This document shows positions 20,029-32,180 of a DNA stretch of 64,000 nucleotides, piece by piece. Positions within the stretch are counted from its first letter, which is position 1. The number at the start of each line of letters is the position of its first letter. A program made the position numbers and the translations under genes. The stretch lies in the NCBI RefSeq assembly GCF_014898055.3, contig NW_023604295.1:620001-684000 (forward strand). The letters are read 5' to 3'. Below the pieces are notes generated by a model, which saw only the letters and a list, made by a program, of their open reading frames with translations, had not been told where the DNA came from and did no database searches. The stretch is from Talpa occidentalis. Taxonomy: Eukaryota; Chordata; Mammalia; Eulipotyphla; Talpidae.

Positions 20029-23000
20029 GTGAGGGCGGGGTCCGGGGTTCCGGGGGCTGGAGAGTCGGGGGGCGGGGGGGGGCCGGGCCGGGGGCTGGGG
20101 AGTCGGGGGGCGGGGTCCCGGGGCGGGGGGGGCCGGGCCCCGGGGGCTGGGGAGTCGGGGCGGGGGTCCGGGCCCGGCCCGGAGGCGGGGGAGTCGGGGG
20201 GCCGAGGGGCGGGGGGGCCGGACCCGGGGGCTGGAGAGTCGGGGGGGGGGGGCCGGGCCCGGGGGCTGGGGAGTCGGGGGGGGGGGGCCGGGCCCCGGGG
20301 GCTGGGGAGTCGGGGCGGGGGTCCGGGCCCCGGCCCGGAGGCGGGGGAGTCGGGGGGAGGGGCGGGGTCCCGGGGGGCGGGGAGGGAGGGGCGGGGTCGG
20401 GGGCGGCCGAGTGGGGGGGGCGGGCAGGGTCAGGCGCGGGGACTTGGCGGGGCCCCATCGGCGGTGTCCCGGGTCTGGGGCGGGGCGGCCTGCAGGTCCG
20501 AGCGCTGCGCGGGCTCCGAGGCGGCGGGACGGGCGGCGCCTCCCTGGGCCCTGCGGCCGGGCCGGCAGTGCGGGGCGGCGGCCCGCTTGCCTGCCTGATC
20601 CCCCCTGCCTGGCCGCGGGGGTGGGGGGGGTGGAGGGAGCGGAGGCGCCACGGGCCGCTGGGAGCTCCAGGCCCGTCTGGCCCCTGCACTCCCTGCTCCA
20701 TCCAGGTGGAAGCGGCCCGAAGCGGCCCTCGGGGGCGCCTGCTGGGCCCCGGTTCGCTCCTCCCCCCAGGGGAGAGCGTGGCTCGCGCAGGAGTCCTGGG
20801 GTCTGGGCTTCCCTGCCCGGGGCAAAGCCCCCCGCACCCCCTCCCGCACGGCTGGTCGCTGCCTGAGCTTGGTCCTCGCGAGGGCGGGAGTCAGGGCTGT
20901 CCAGGGCGGCGGGCAGCGGGCACAGCTGTGGAGAAGGCGCCCCGAATCTGCCAGTGCAGGCTGGGACCCAGGCAGGCTGGCCCTCGTGCAGCCCCAGTCC
21001 AGAGCGCTGCAGCCAGCTGTCAGGGCAGGAGAAGGGGGTGTCCCTGCTGGGCTGAGAGTGCGTCTGCCTCTCTGCCTTTTTGTCCTGTTGGGCCCATCAA
21101 GGACTGGGGGGGCTCACAGGGGGGCCTTGTTCAGCTTGCTGCCTAGTGTGCTTGAGAAGAGGTGGTTTAGGAGCCTTTGGGGTGCTGGCGGGCTTTGGGG
21201 AGTCCTCATGGCCCCACACTGCTTGTAAACGGGACCAGACTCCATCTTCACCTTCACGTTGGGAGGGACTGCCTGAGAGGGATTGTCTGTTGTCCTGAAT
21301 GGGGTGTCCAGAGTAGCTCTGTGGGGTCCAGGCAGAGGGGTTGGCAGTGAGGCGCTCTGCTTTCCTTTCCCGCCTGCTCCCCCTCAGAGTGGATGTCCCC
21401 GGTGTGTGACCACAGCCCAGTCCCCACAGTGCCTCCGCGCCGAGGTGGGGCCGACGTGGCTCCGGGTGCCTCGCCCCAGCCTGGCTTGGCTCTGCACACT
21501 CGCCACCGCCCGCCCGCGCTCTGCTCTGGCTGCACACCTCGGCCTGCGGCCTCCCCCAGGTCCCAGCGCCCTAGGAAGAGCCGTGGCGGGTGGGGGGGTG
21601 TACCAAGGGCGTTGTCCGGCTCCCCTGGCCGCCCCTGAGACACCTGTCAGCACTGCAGCCCGGCCTCTGAGCCGGATCGGTGTCCTCTGGCTGTGGGCAA
21701 GTTCAGGGAGAGGACGGAGGGCCCCATTGGCATGGGGGCGTGTCTGCCGGGACCCCAGGGCCTGGGGGGCAGGGTCGCGTGTCCTTTGGGTCGCACCAGC
21801 CCGCTCATCAGAAGCCACCAAGGTCGAGGCCCCACGAGGAAGCCCTTTGGCCCAGGTCCGGGAAGGAAGTGCTTCCTGGTGTTTTTTTTTTTTTTTTTTT
21901 TTTAAGATTTATTTATTTATTTATTTATTTATACAAGCACCGGGTACAGTCCCAGGCGCGGGAGGGTGAGAGGATTCACCAGAGCCAGAGCGGGGAGCAG
22001 AACAGGCAGACAGACGAAACACACTGCTGAGGGGAGCAGCGGGCGGCAGGAGAGGTCTGCGCGCCATGTGGGACCCTCGCCCGGCAGCCGGGGATCGAAC
22101 CGGCGCTGCAGAGGCTGCGGGCAGCTTCGCAACCCAGCGCTCAACCTCTGCGCCACCGGGGAGGCCCCTCCTGGTGGGTTTTTAAAAAGCACCCTTGAGC
22201 TGGCCTCGCAGTCCCTTCCTGTGGCCTATGGGGGCTGGAGGGCTGGGCCCTCTGCCCTCAGGGCCGTGCTTGGCTGCGCTGTGAGTTGTGACGTGGCACT
22301 TACTCCTAGATTCCGGGGCGCGTTCCCCAAGAAGCAGGCCGTCCTCTCGACAGACCACCTTCTCCTAGACGTGGGTCCCCCACGCGCGCCCCGAGGCTTA
22401 CTGAGCGAGCGTCCCCTGCACATCCTCTCAGGCCCCTGGCGTCACCCCATGGCCTCCTGGGCGCCCGCCGGGTACAGGCGTGCTTTGTCCCCTGCCGACC
22501 CTGACATGAGCTCCCCCCGCCAGGTTGTGCCCAGAGCACGAACATGAGCTGCGAGCAGTGCCTGAGGAACGTCTCGGTGAGTAGCGCGGGGGGCTGGGAG
22601 GCCTGTGTTGCTTGCGCTCGGTGTTCTAGCCGTGCTGAACCATCGCGTGACGTGGCCGCCCTGGCCTGGGCGGGAGCCCGCAGTGCGGGGGTGGGGGTGC
22701 TGCTGCGGCGCCTCAGGGGTCTGAGAGGCTCCTCGTCCTGGGGGCCTGCCCCGTCCGCGAGGCTCAGCATCCAGAGCAGGCGTCCGACCCGGGTCCTGTG
22801 AGTCCCGCGGGGTCTCCAGCTGGGGCACCGGCGTGGGTGGCGCGCGTTGGGCTGGCCGTCAGGCAGCGCAGGGGCGTGGGGGACAGTCCCACCCCACGGA
22901 TGGGCCGTCAGGGCGCTGGTGGCGAGGGCTGCCTGGATGGGCACCGCGGGCCCCACCTCTCGCAGCCGCAGCCCTGGAGGGAAGGAAGCCCGCGGCCTGC

Positions 23001-26000
23001 GCTGGGGTCTAGGGTCCCCCTATTTCCCTCCCCCGCCCCGTCTCCGCTGCCTCCGAGGGTGGCCTGGGGGTCTCGTGCTGACGGATGGCGTGAGCAAGCG
23101 GGAGGACGTGTCTGGTCACCTCCGTTCCTGACCCGAGCCCCGTCGGCGCGAGGCCCCACGGCTCATGTCCCTGGGGTGCGCCAGGGGAGGCCCGACTGGC
23201 TTCAGGGTGTGCCCGGCCGCCTCCAGGCCAGCTCCAGGGCGGCTGCTTCCTGGGCCCCCCGGTGGGGGTTACCGCTGCCTCGTGAGCGGGTTCTCGAGCC
23301 TGAGCTCAGCACGCGAGGGACCGGGAAGGTCCAGGGGTGCCGAGCCCGGGCTTCCTCCGAGCCCGGCGGAGCTGCGGTGCCGCCCGACTGCCAGCGCTGG
23401 GGGTGGGCGAGGGGGAGGCTGCCGGGGGCACGCGGTGTCCGTCTGAGCCCCGACTGCGCACAGACCGCGCCTGCCGCGCGAGCGCCTGAGACGCGGCACC
23501 CCCGTCGTGCGGAGAGCGGGAGGTGGCTCCCGGGAAGGGCGGTCGAGTCACGCCTGCTGGCCCAGGACGGTCCGTGGAGGGCGCGTCCTCTGTGGCCGGG
23601 ATGGGGGCGGGGGTCATTGCTGTTCCTTGCGCGCCGAGTGTTTGCACCCCGCCCCGAGCGAGGGCCGCCTGGTTCTCCCGGGCCCGGACGGGGGACCCCC
23701 AGCCTGCACTGTCAGGACCAGCCCAAGCAGCCGCCTGCGGGTGTGGCCTGGCTGGAGGCAGCTCAGAGGCCATGGAGGACGCGGGTGCGGCCGCGGGGCT
23801 GCACTGTGGCGGGGCGGGCATCTGTGAGCCGACGGCCCCAGCGCTGAGCCTCACGGGTGAGCGGCCAAGTCAGGGTCTCCCGGGGCCCTGGTCAGGCCAG
23901 CGCCAGGTGCCTGTGGGGGTGAGCGGGGCCTCCCGGGAGGAGGAGCCACGGGCAGGGGTCTGGGGGCTTGTGGGGCGCTGCGGGGCCAGGTAGGGGCCGG
24001 CGGGCCGGTGGCTTGGTGTCGCTAGCGTCCCTGAGGCGCCTCCGCGTGTCTTGCAGTGTCTCTGGTGTAGCAGCAGCAACACCTGCCTGGACTACCCGGT
24101 GACCAAGGTCCTGCCGCCTTCCTCGCTCTGCCGGCTGAGCGCCGCTCGCTGGGGCGTTTGCTGGGGTAAGTCCTCGGTCCCGCGGCCACTCCGCGCGCTC
24201 TGCATGTGGGAAGGCCCGGCGCCGGCTGCGAGAACGCCAGAGCGCGCCCGCGCCCCACGGCAGGCCCGTGTGACCCCGGGGAGCCTCCAGGGATCTGGGG
24301 CCCTGCTCCCCGAGTAGGGACGGCGCGTTTGATGGCTCCTTTTGGACGTCTGGGCGGTGGCCACCGCGGCTTCTGTGGGGCTGCCTGCGTCTGTGGCGTT
24401 TTGCTCCTGGAACTCGTTTTCGTGTAGTTGGGTTTCGTCTTTATGGCTCCCGGTCTGCGGTCCGGAGGCCCATCAGGGAGCAGTGAGCCCTCGGCGCCGT
24501 GGAGAGCGACTTCTGTGGGCGCAGCCTGGGTCACCTGCGGCTTGCTCCTCGGTTGATTTTTCTAAATGGTCCAGCACCCCCCGGGCAGCTGGGGCCGGCC
24601 GAGTAGCGGGCCGCTCTCTGGTCACTTGCTGCTCTGCGTCCCGCTGCGCAGTGTGGCTGGGCACCCTGCGCGCTTGGTGGGTGTCTGTGGGTGGACACTC
24701 CCCTCCGCTCAGTGCCCCGGCTCACCACCCGCACGTGGGCGGTCGCTCCGCTGTGTCTGCTCGTGCCTCGGCGGACACCTGACCGGGTGTCTCTCGTCTC
24801 CTGCTGGTGGCCTTCCCCGTGGTCCCTGCACGAGGGGACTCCTGGGCCCGGAGCATGTTCTCCTCGGCCTCCGTGGTCTGCCTAGCGTGTCTCATGCGTG
24901 GCTGGAGCCGTTCACGGTCCTCCACGCGACGCAGGGATCAGTCAGCCCCTCAAGCTGCCCGCACGTGACCTGCCCGGCCCCTCTGGTGGTGTGGGCTGGC
25001 GTGGGGCCGGCTCCGATGGGCCTTTTTCCTTAGCCACTGATGCTGCCACATCGTCCTCACTGGTGGACAATTTGGGGGATTCTCTCCTGCAGTGGGGTTG
25101 CTCTCTGGGCCTCTGGCGCTGGCCACACGGCACCGGACAGGTGGTCGTATCCTGGGGAGGGGCCACACAGACCTCGGGTCCACGGGGCTGGGAGGGGGTG
25201 CGCGCTGCAGGAACGAGGCTGTGTGTTGGGCTGACCCTGGGGCTGGCAGGGGCTTGAGCCTGCTGCTCCAGCTTTGGCGGGACGGGCTGGCCCCCTGGAC
25301 AGGCAGGTCAGGGACCCTGACGGGCCTGTGAGGCCTCGGGAGCCCCCAGGGTGCAGGTGGCACAGCGGTGACACCAGCCCTCCCACAGGGCCTGCTGCCC
25401 TCGCAGGTGGTGCTAGAACCACTTTGTCCGGGTCTGGGCCGATCTTGGGGGAACTTGTTTGCATTAAATGTCTGTGTTCTTGGAGGCAGTGAGGTCTTCG
25501 CAGTTTCGCAGCTCTTGTCCTCAGCGGCCTGTGCTGCCTCCCGGCACCGTGCAGCCCTGGAAGCTTTGAGGCTTCTGTGCCACGATGCAGGTCCCTGGGG
25601 ACAGTGAGGTGGGGGCCCCCCGGGTGAGCCAACGTCTGGGGCTCCGGGGGCCTGACCCCAAGTTTGACTCTCCAGTGAACTTCGAGGCCTTGATCATCGC
25701 CATGTCGGTGGTGGGGGGTGTTCTCCTCCTGGGGGGCGTCCTCTGCTGCTGCTACTGCTGCCGCCGGGGCCGAGGGAGCCGGAAGCCAGACAAGAGCGAG
25801 GAGCGGGCCATCCGGGAGCGCGAGGAGCGGCGGGTCCGGCAGGAGGAGAGGTAGCACCGCCTTCCTGTTCTCCCGGAGCACGGGGCGGGTCTTGCTGTCA
25901 GAGCCCGCCGGCCGGGGCGCCTGGCAGGCTGTGGTGGGGTGGGGCTCCCCACAGTCCTGCGTCCCAAATAAAACCAACCCACGTAACACACCCCTGTGGG

Positions 26001-26970
26001 GTGGCAGCCTCTGCAGGGCTGGGGCGTAGGCCTCATGAGCTGCACCCCGGTCTCCGCTGAGAACCAGCAGGCCAGCTGCCTGTGCCGAGGGAGCGAGGGG
26101 CGAGGCTGGGTGACCTGGGCGTCTGTGTCTTTCAGGAGAGCCGAGATGAAGTCGAGGCATGATGAGATCCGGAAGAAGTACGGTAAGGCTGCGCTGCCCG
26201 CAGGCTCAGAGCCCTGGGTTGTGTCCTGCATGGTCCAGGTGGGCTCTGGAGGCCTCAGGCCCTCTCCCGGAGCAGCCCTCTGGGCGACGGCTGCTCTCCG
26301 ACCTGTGCACACAGCTCCTCCCTGTGGGGCGCCGACAGGCTGGCTTCGGGCCACAGCCCGAGGCCCCTCCCAGCCTCTGGGGACACATCTGCTGTTTGTT
26401 AAGAGTTGGTCAGAGCCGAGCTGGGCTGCCGCTGGCCCGTCGGCTCCTGCCCCCGCCCAGTGCTCCCTGCGGGCGGGTTCCGCCCATCTCAGGCCATGCA
26501 GAGGCCGTGGCCTCCGGCGTGCCCCAGCCGGGCACCTGCGCCAGACCCCTCAGCCTGGCGCCCCGGCTGCGTGTTTCAACCCACCAGGCTGCTGCTGTGC
26601 GAGAGGCCAGACTCCAGCAGGAAAACTGTCTACATTCTTTCCCAATTACGCATTTATTTTGAAACTCTCTACTACGAATTTTAGAGATTTCAGTGGCCCT
26701 AGAGAGTCTTTCCCACTGAAGGGGTCAGCCCCAAAGCTCGGTTTTCTCTGGTCAGGGCTCTGGGGCTCTGGGAACCTGCCGGCGACCGGCCACAGCCCCT
26801 CTCCTGTCTGCACAGGCCCTGCCGGGTACTGGGCTCGGCCGCTGGTGCAGCTTGTCGCTGGCGTCCTGCCTCCGGCCACCCAGGCCTCCCCAGCCGAGCG
26901 CATGTAACTGAGTGTTTTGTTTCCAGGTTTGTTTAAAGAAGAAAACCCGTATGCCAGGTTTGAGAACTGA
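19902..26970 (+). CDS. PTTG1IP: PTTG1-interacting protein (PBF), 6 coding exons, 184 aa
   Basis: Type I membrane glycoprotein that binds PTTG1/securin and can carry it to the nucleus; it is also found in endosomes and at the plasma membrane. Coding exons: 19902-20028, 22524-22576, 24057-24165, 25676-25850, 26136-26182, 26927-26970. All are GT-AG and total 555 nt, 184 residues (human 180). Features: leucine-rich signal peptide about 20-35; PSI-like cysteine module 44-92 (C44, C52, C55, C61, C64, C70) with two N-glycosylation sequons, N49-M-S and N58-V-S; transmembrane helix about 102-125 followed by a CCCYCC cluster for likely palmitoylation; basic, Glu/Arg-rich cytoplasmic coiled coil; C-terminal NPY179-ARF, a YxxPhi endocytic signal. 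The tail ends FEN, one residue shorter than human. Identity is firm from the tail, the helix and the WGVCW segment. Confidence 0.97.
20035..20430. repeat. G-rich minisatellite in PTTG1IP intron 1
   Basis: Irregular tandem copies of GGGGCTGGGGAGTCGGGGGG followed by GGGCCGGGCC-type spacers, about 30-45 bases per unit, starting 7 bases after the exon 1 donor. The G runs make strong G-quadruplex candidates on the coding strand. Confidence 0.85.
21882..22166 (-). mobile_element. tRNA-derived SINE, minus strand, PTTG1IP intron 1
   Basis: Begins with a 22-base T run and TTTATTTATTTATTT, then the reverse complement of the family body and of box B (GGGGATCGAACC near 22091), ending CACCGGGGAGGCCCC. 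Flanks share CCTGGTG with a following T-rich stretch, a probable short target-site duplication. Confidence 0.9.
22524..22576 (+). CDS. PTTG1IP: PTTG1IP exon 2: first PSI cysteines
   Basis: 53 nt encoding GCAQSTNMSCEQCLRNVS with both glycosylation sequons. Acceptor CCCCGCCAG; donor GTGAGT at 22577. Confidence 0.95.
24057..24165 (+). CDS. PTTG1IP: PTTG1IP exon 3: rest of PSI module
   Basis: 109 nt encoding CLWCSSSNTCLDYPVTKVLP and RLSAARWGVCW, closely matching human. Donor GTAAGT at 24166. Confidence 0.96.
25676..25850 (+). CDS. PTTG1IP: PTTG1IP exon 4: transmembrane helix and coiled coil
   Basis: 175 nt. Encodes NFEALIIAMSVVGGVLLLGG, the cysteine cluster and the SRKPDKSEER...EERRVRQEER basic/acidic helix. 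The donor is AG|GTAGCA, so failure to splice gives a stop codon at once. Confidence 0.96.
25851..25972 (+). promoter_or_regulatory. start of PTTG1IP intron 4 with in-frame stop and AATAAA
   Basis: If the exon 4 donor is not used, the frame stops at TAG 25852-25854. An AATAAA lies at 25967-25972, 115 bases further. This is the layout of a possible intronic polyadenylation site; usage is not shown by sequence. Confidence 0.4.
26136..26182 (+). CDS. PTTG1IP: PTTG1IP exon 5
   Basis: 47 nt encoding RAEMKSRHDEIRKKY, the conserved end of the cytoplasmic helix. Donor GTAAGG. Confidence 0.95.
26927..26970 (+). CDS. PTTG1IP: PTTG1IP exon 6: C-terminus
   Basis: 44 nt encoding GLFKEENPYARFEN and stop TGA at 26968-26970. 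YARF is the tyrosine-based sorting signal. Confidence 0.96.
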
Positions 26971-28045
26971 GAGCCGCCCTTGGGATGCCGCCCTCCCTGC
27001 CAGACCACGAGGAGAGTCTGCCTGACCGCCTCTGCTCCCGGTCACTCGCCACCTTGTGCCTGTGGGTGGTGGCTCCGCCCTGTGTTGGGCAGCACCCCCA
27101 CAGCCCACCTCTGGGCTCCCCACTGCCCGCCCGCGCGGCTCCTCCACCACAGGCAGCACCTCTGTCCTCCCGCCGTGGGGGCGCGGCTGAGGGTTGGTAG
27201 AGTGCGGAGGGTGGGGTACCCGGGTCACTCTCGGTCTTTTTAAAATCTTGGTTTTTCTCCCCCGTCCAAAAGATTTCACCAAAAACCTTTGCTGTCAAAG
27301 TTCATGCCATTTACTGGACGGCTTTTAACTTGCATCTTTAGAGGAACTAACGGGAGTTTCTCCACAGACACTTGAGTGATGTGTGACTGCTGGGCCACAG
27401 GCCCCCCGAGTGCAGCCCCAAGACCCTGCCCGGCGGCGTCACCTGGAGGTGGCGCTCTGCCCAGGGGTGCGGGGACCTGCCTTCCTGAGCTCCCGAGAGG
27501 CCCCCTCAAGCCAGGTCTTGTGCTGGTGCAGCTCGGTGGCTCCCTCTCCTGAGGGGAGGCTGGACTCCAGCTAGCCCAGCTGCAACCTAACCACCACTGG
27601 TGCCTTTCTGAAACTCAGAAACCCTGGGGGTCTCCCTCAGGGCTGGCTGCAGCCCCTAGCACCTCCTACCCCACACACATCCCTCCCCTCCCCGTCCCGC
27701 TGCACCAGCCAGCTCTGCCCGCGCTCACGGACACAGTGCCTGCACTCGCTCCTTCCCGGGCACATCGGCCCCCTTTGAGCCTTCGCGAACATTCCCTCCA
27801 CGCAGCTGCCGCCTTTGGCTTCCTGCCGCTCGCTCGCTCCTGCTGGATGCAGCGGTCTGTGGGCGCCCATGCCCTGACCCGGCTGCAAGTGGCTGGCGCC
27901 CGCAGGGTGTGCAGAGGCCTCTGGCCCTGCGCTTTTTTCAGAGAGAGAGGCGAGCAGCCCAGACTGTGACCTCAGGATGCCATCACATGCCGCGAGCCTT
28001 AATTTTTAATCAGTTTCCAATAAACGGTTTAATCGATGTATTTGC
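26971..28045 (+). other. PTTG1IP: PTTG1IP 3' untranslated region
   Basis: About 1.07 kb from the stop to just after the AATAAA at 28019. GC falls near the distal end. The stop-to-signal interval contains no other recognisable gene. Confidence 0.75.
28019..28024 (+). terminator. PTTG1IP: PTTG1IP poly(A) signal
   Basis: Canonical AATAAA in TTTCCAATAAACGG, followed within 40 bases by T/GT-rich sequence (TGTATTTGCTG, TTGGTGTCTGG) typical of a cleavage-stimulation site. Confidence 0.85.
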
Positions 28046-31000
28046 TGCATTTACTTGGTGTCTGGTCCACTCAGTCTTGGTGGTGAGCGCCCAGTTCCCT
28101 GGAGGGTGTGGGCAGGTGAAGAGGCTGCAGGAGCTCTGTCCTCAAACTGTCCCCGGCCTGCCAGTGGACGGCGAGGGAGGCCTTGACCATCCAGCTCCTG
28201 GGGATGCAGGGAGGAGCCCAAGTGCAGCACCCAGGATGGGGGTGTCAGGCCAGCCTGCCCTGGAGAGAACTGCCCTGCACATGGGGCTAGGGGTGCATGT
28301 GGACAGGACCCTCCACCCTGGCACTTCTGTGTCCCCAGGGGCCTGGCACCTGCTGTGGGCACCCCCACAGAGACACAGGGCAGCTTGAGCCCCTGAGTAC
28401 AGGCAGGCGGATATGCCCCGGGCTGGCCAGTGGTGGACAAAGGCCCAGGCAAGTGGGCCGGGGGACCCTGAGGGGTGCCCGCTGTGGCCCAGGCGAGGCT
28501 AGTCTGGGGGTCACTCTGGCTGTCCACCCAAAGAAGGGCCGGGGGCTCAGAGGTCATGTGGGGCCACCTGGGAGCAGTTCCCAGCACGTCCCAGCCCCTG
28601 CGTGAGGGAGCTGCAGGCGGTGGTGAGGGACGGGCTCTGGCCCTGCGTGGGACCGGCTGCTCCACTGACAACAGGAAAATGAGTTCTTTCCGCCTCTGGC
28701 CCACCTTCCAGGCAGCACGGTGCGGGCGGCGCAGCGGACATCGGGCAGTGACACGGGGGCTGCTCGCCCACCCAGGGGTCTCGTCGAGCTGCGCAGAGCA
28801 GGCTGCCCGGCGGCTGAGCTCCCGCTTCTCGAGAGCCTGAGTCGCGCGTGCTGGCCGTGCAGAGCAGCCCAAGGCTAGCCTCGCCATCGCCCTGGCTCCC
28901 AGAGCGCCCCGGGACACCCGGCCGGTCCCCACGTCGGCCCTTTTCTGCGGCTCCTTGCTTGGTGGGGGCCAGGCTACCTTGGAGCCCCTGGGTGCTCCCA
29001 TGTGGCTGCTTCCTTTGGGCGGTCCCCCGCCAGCTGCGGGCGCCCTGGAAGGTCATGGACACGCAGGAGGCTGGGCCCCCCGGGCTTCTGCTGCCCAGGC
29101 CCGGGCACTGAGGGTGGGCCTTCCTGATGCGCCCAGCGGCCAGAGGAGGCGCCGCGGCAGGTCAGGGGATGCAGGGAGAGGCCCATTTCAAGCTGGCTGA
29201 CCCGGAAGGGCCAGGCTACTGGCCCGGGACTGGGGCAGGTGGGGACACCCTGTCTGCCACGGCAGCGGCGCCTTCTCTCTGGACTGGGGGGCTGGCCAGC
29301 TCTGGCCTCCACACGTCCTCCAGCCCCGCACAGAGGCCGCCAGCAGCCCCGGGGCCCTCACTGGGAGCCGAGTGATGGGGCTCCGGGGGCCCTCTGCTGG
29401 GGCCCCCCACCCCCCTTCCGGGAGGTTTCAGGTCTGGCCCTTTGCCGGCCCCCGCCTGCACCCCCCCCGCAGGTGCCCCTTCCGCTGCCCTTCACGCCGC
29501 TGCTCACCTGGGGCCTGCCTGGTGGGCCTGGCCCTGCTCCCGCCTCTCTCCCGCCCTCCCTCTGCGCCAGAGCCTCACGTGCCCGCCTGGCCCTGCGTCC
29601 AGCAGCCGGGCCTGCTCTGCTCCCCCGGGGTCACGTGGCGTTTCCCCTTCTTTTTCGTGTGTCTGAAATTACTTCCTGAAAGCCCGATGCCGCCGTGGGG
29701 GAAGAGCGACGGGCCGGGCAGTCACCTCGGAACCCCCGCTCCTGCTGGCCACGCGGGCGGGCAGGCCTCGGCCCCACCGCCCTCTTCCAGTGTCTGCCCA
29801 GGGCAGGGGGTTTGCCTGCGGGGGCTCGTGAACTGCCCCGGCCTGCGCCCCGAGTCTCCTCGTGGGAGAGGCCCCGGGGGCCGGTGTCTGGCGCTGCCGC
29901 CCAGTGGCTGAGGGAGCCGCTCTGCGGCCCTGGTCTTGGCGGGGCCTCTTCGGAGCCCCTCTCCCACCGGGCAGGAGACGCTCCCAAGGGCTGGGCCCAG
30001 GAGGTGCCGCCACCATCAAGGACAGCGACGTGACGCCTGCCAAGCCGGGCCCCGTGTCCACACCCAGCGGTCAGCCGTCAAGGTGAGTGAGGTTCTGGGC
30101 CACACAAGGTGGAGGGAGAAGGCCCGGGCAGGCGCCGCTCAGACCCAGGCACCGTCAGGAAGGGTGGGCTGTGCGGCCACCCCCTGCCCGCTGTTGGCAC
30201 CTCCGCGAGTGCTCAATGGCCTCACGTGCTCAGACCGAGAAACGCTCCACAGAGCTGAGGTCACTTCTCACTGCCTCCCCCAGCGGCACCTCCTGGTGGC
30301 CTCACTGGAGCCACTGCTGTTATGCACATTCTCCACCCAGCCCCCTGGGGGGGCACCTTCCAGAACGAAGGTGGTGCTCACCTCAGGTTCGGCACAAGCA
30401 CAGACAACCCCACTCAGACGCACACCCCAAGAGGATTTGGAAGGTATCGTGGCCCAAACTGTGAGACTTTCTGGGGGGGGACAGGGCAGGCTCCCACTGC
30501 CCCAAGAGGCCTGAGAGCCTGTTTGGAGCCGAGCTGGTTGTGACTGAGGTTCCCACCTGCCAGCAGGTATGCAGCAGCACAGGTGTGCACAGGTGTGCAC
30601 AGGTGAGCAGGTGCCTGCGTTCCTCTCTCCTCTCTTCTGGGCACACCTGTCTTCCCTCGCCTCCCAGATGTGGGGCAGGAGGGGAGGAGGCCTCACTGTC
30701 ACATCCGCCTGCCCTGGGACGGGCCAGCCACCGACGGGCTCCATCTCCGTCCGCTTCACACTTGGTGGTCTGGGCTGTTTGAGCTGATGTGGACGTTGTC
30801 GCAGCTATCAGCATTTTGCCTTTTTATCCTCTCTGCCTTCGGCATGTCTCTTACAAGCGCCGTCTGCTTCTTGGCTCAGGCAGCTGTCTCCTGAGAGGGC
30901 CCGGACACCCTCCTGCTGCCTGACTGCAGGTGCTCCCCACAGGGGCTGCCCCAGGTGACACTCCCACAGAAGCTTAACGGGGCTCCTCTCTCTGCGCCCG

Positions 31001-31535
31001 TTGAGGGTCTTTTAAATATAAACCTGGTTTTTCCATGCGGATCATGGATGGAAAACTGTTTACATTTTTGAAAATGTCTCGTTTGCCTCCCTGTCGGCCC
31101 TTCTTGCCAGTGCAAGGACCTGGGGGCACTTGCTCCCGCTTTCCTGCTGTCTTGGTGGTTTAACTCTACCTTGATTTAAAACACCAAGAGACGGTGTTTT
31201 TGGCTCACAGAGGCAGTCCCCGTTGGGGCTTCCCATGTCAGTGCCCTGTGCCTCCCTCCCTGCAGTGCCGCGTCTTCCTCTGGGGCTCTCGCGCTTCACC
31301 CCCAGGTCCCCTCTCGCGCAGGGAGGCTCCCACGCCGCCCCTCTGGGCTGTCTGCTTCCAGTCGCCCACTGTATTTGGGGGAGAGTCCGTGACAGGGGTC
31401 AGTTAACTTCCCACCCTCCCGCTTCTGCCGCTAAGTCCGATGGAGGCTTCTTGTCCTTCCAGGGTCTTGCTGATGTTTTGTCTTGGGTTTCCAGCAGGTG
31501 TGTTATCGCGTATCCAGACTTCTTTGTGGGTCACT

Positions 31536-31623
31536 CCCTGGCTGGGGATCTAGCTCGTGCTGCAGGAGCTGCAGATAGTTTCATAGTGCTGACGCTTCAC
31601 CCCTTGTGCCGCCAGGGAGGCCC
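31536..31623 (-). mobile_element. SINE 5'-head fragment, minus strand
   Basis: Reverse complement of the family's tRNA-like head: GGCTGGGGATCTAGCTCGTG (degenerate box B), then the box A region and GCCAGGGAGGCCC end. The body and tail are missing or too diverged. Confidence 0.65.
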
Positions 31624-31869
31624 TCTGCTGGCCTGTTCTTTCTGCTGCTTCTGGGACTCCGCTCCACCACTGTGTCCCAGCCCCCACCATACTGCGCTGT
31701 CTCTAGGCCTCTGGCTACATTTCCCTGTATTTCCCTCTGCTTCTGTCTGATTCCTTCTCCAGACCGGCCTTCCAGCTCACAAGCCCTCTCTTCCATGGTG
31801 TCTGATCGGCTTGCCCCACCTACTGCTCTCGTGTCGGCCTCTGTCTCTGTGTACACATCTTCACTTGTT

Positions 31870-32180
31870 TTGTTTCCATAGATTCCACTGCTCTGTTGAA
31901 CATTCTCACCTGGTCGTCTTGCCGCTGGACACGTTACTTCAGGACACGCTGAGGTCTGTCCGATGGCACCGGTGCCCTGTTCTCCCGTAGGTTTATTACT
32001 AACGTGCGTGCACGTAGTAATTTTTTCCCTTTGGTTTTCTTGCCTATTTTCTTTGTTAATTTTTATTTTATTCTGAATATTATGTATGAAAACACTTTAG
32101 TTACTGGGAGATGCTGGATGGATGAGGCTATTTTTCTCCAGAGATTCCCTGTTGCTTCGTGTTGGTGTTGCCATGGAGAG
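31870..32180. mobile_element. possible old L1 3'-UTR-like fragment
   Basis: AT-rich stretch whose order of motifs (ATTCTCACCTGGTCGTC, GTAATTTTT..., ATTCTGAATATTATGTATGAA, GAGGCTATTTTTCTCCAGAG) resembles, from memory, the 3' UTR of old mammalian L1 elements. Diverged and without coding sequence; it needs a repeat-library match. Confidence 0.4.

Larger units (their letters stand above)
19400..20650 (+). promoter_or_regulatory. CpG-island promoter of PTTG1IP
   Basis: Dense CpG and GC boxes surround the first coding exon. A tandem array of GC boxes (CGCGCCCCGCC, five or so copies) lies at 19626-19680, about 220-280 bases upstream of the start codon. No TATA box is seen, typical of a housekeeping promoter. 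Confidence 0.8.

Noticed and set aside
19385..20701. 438-codon proline-rich minus-strand frame at PTTG1IP
   Set aside because: Complement of GC boxes and the G-rich minisatellite; low complexity only.
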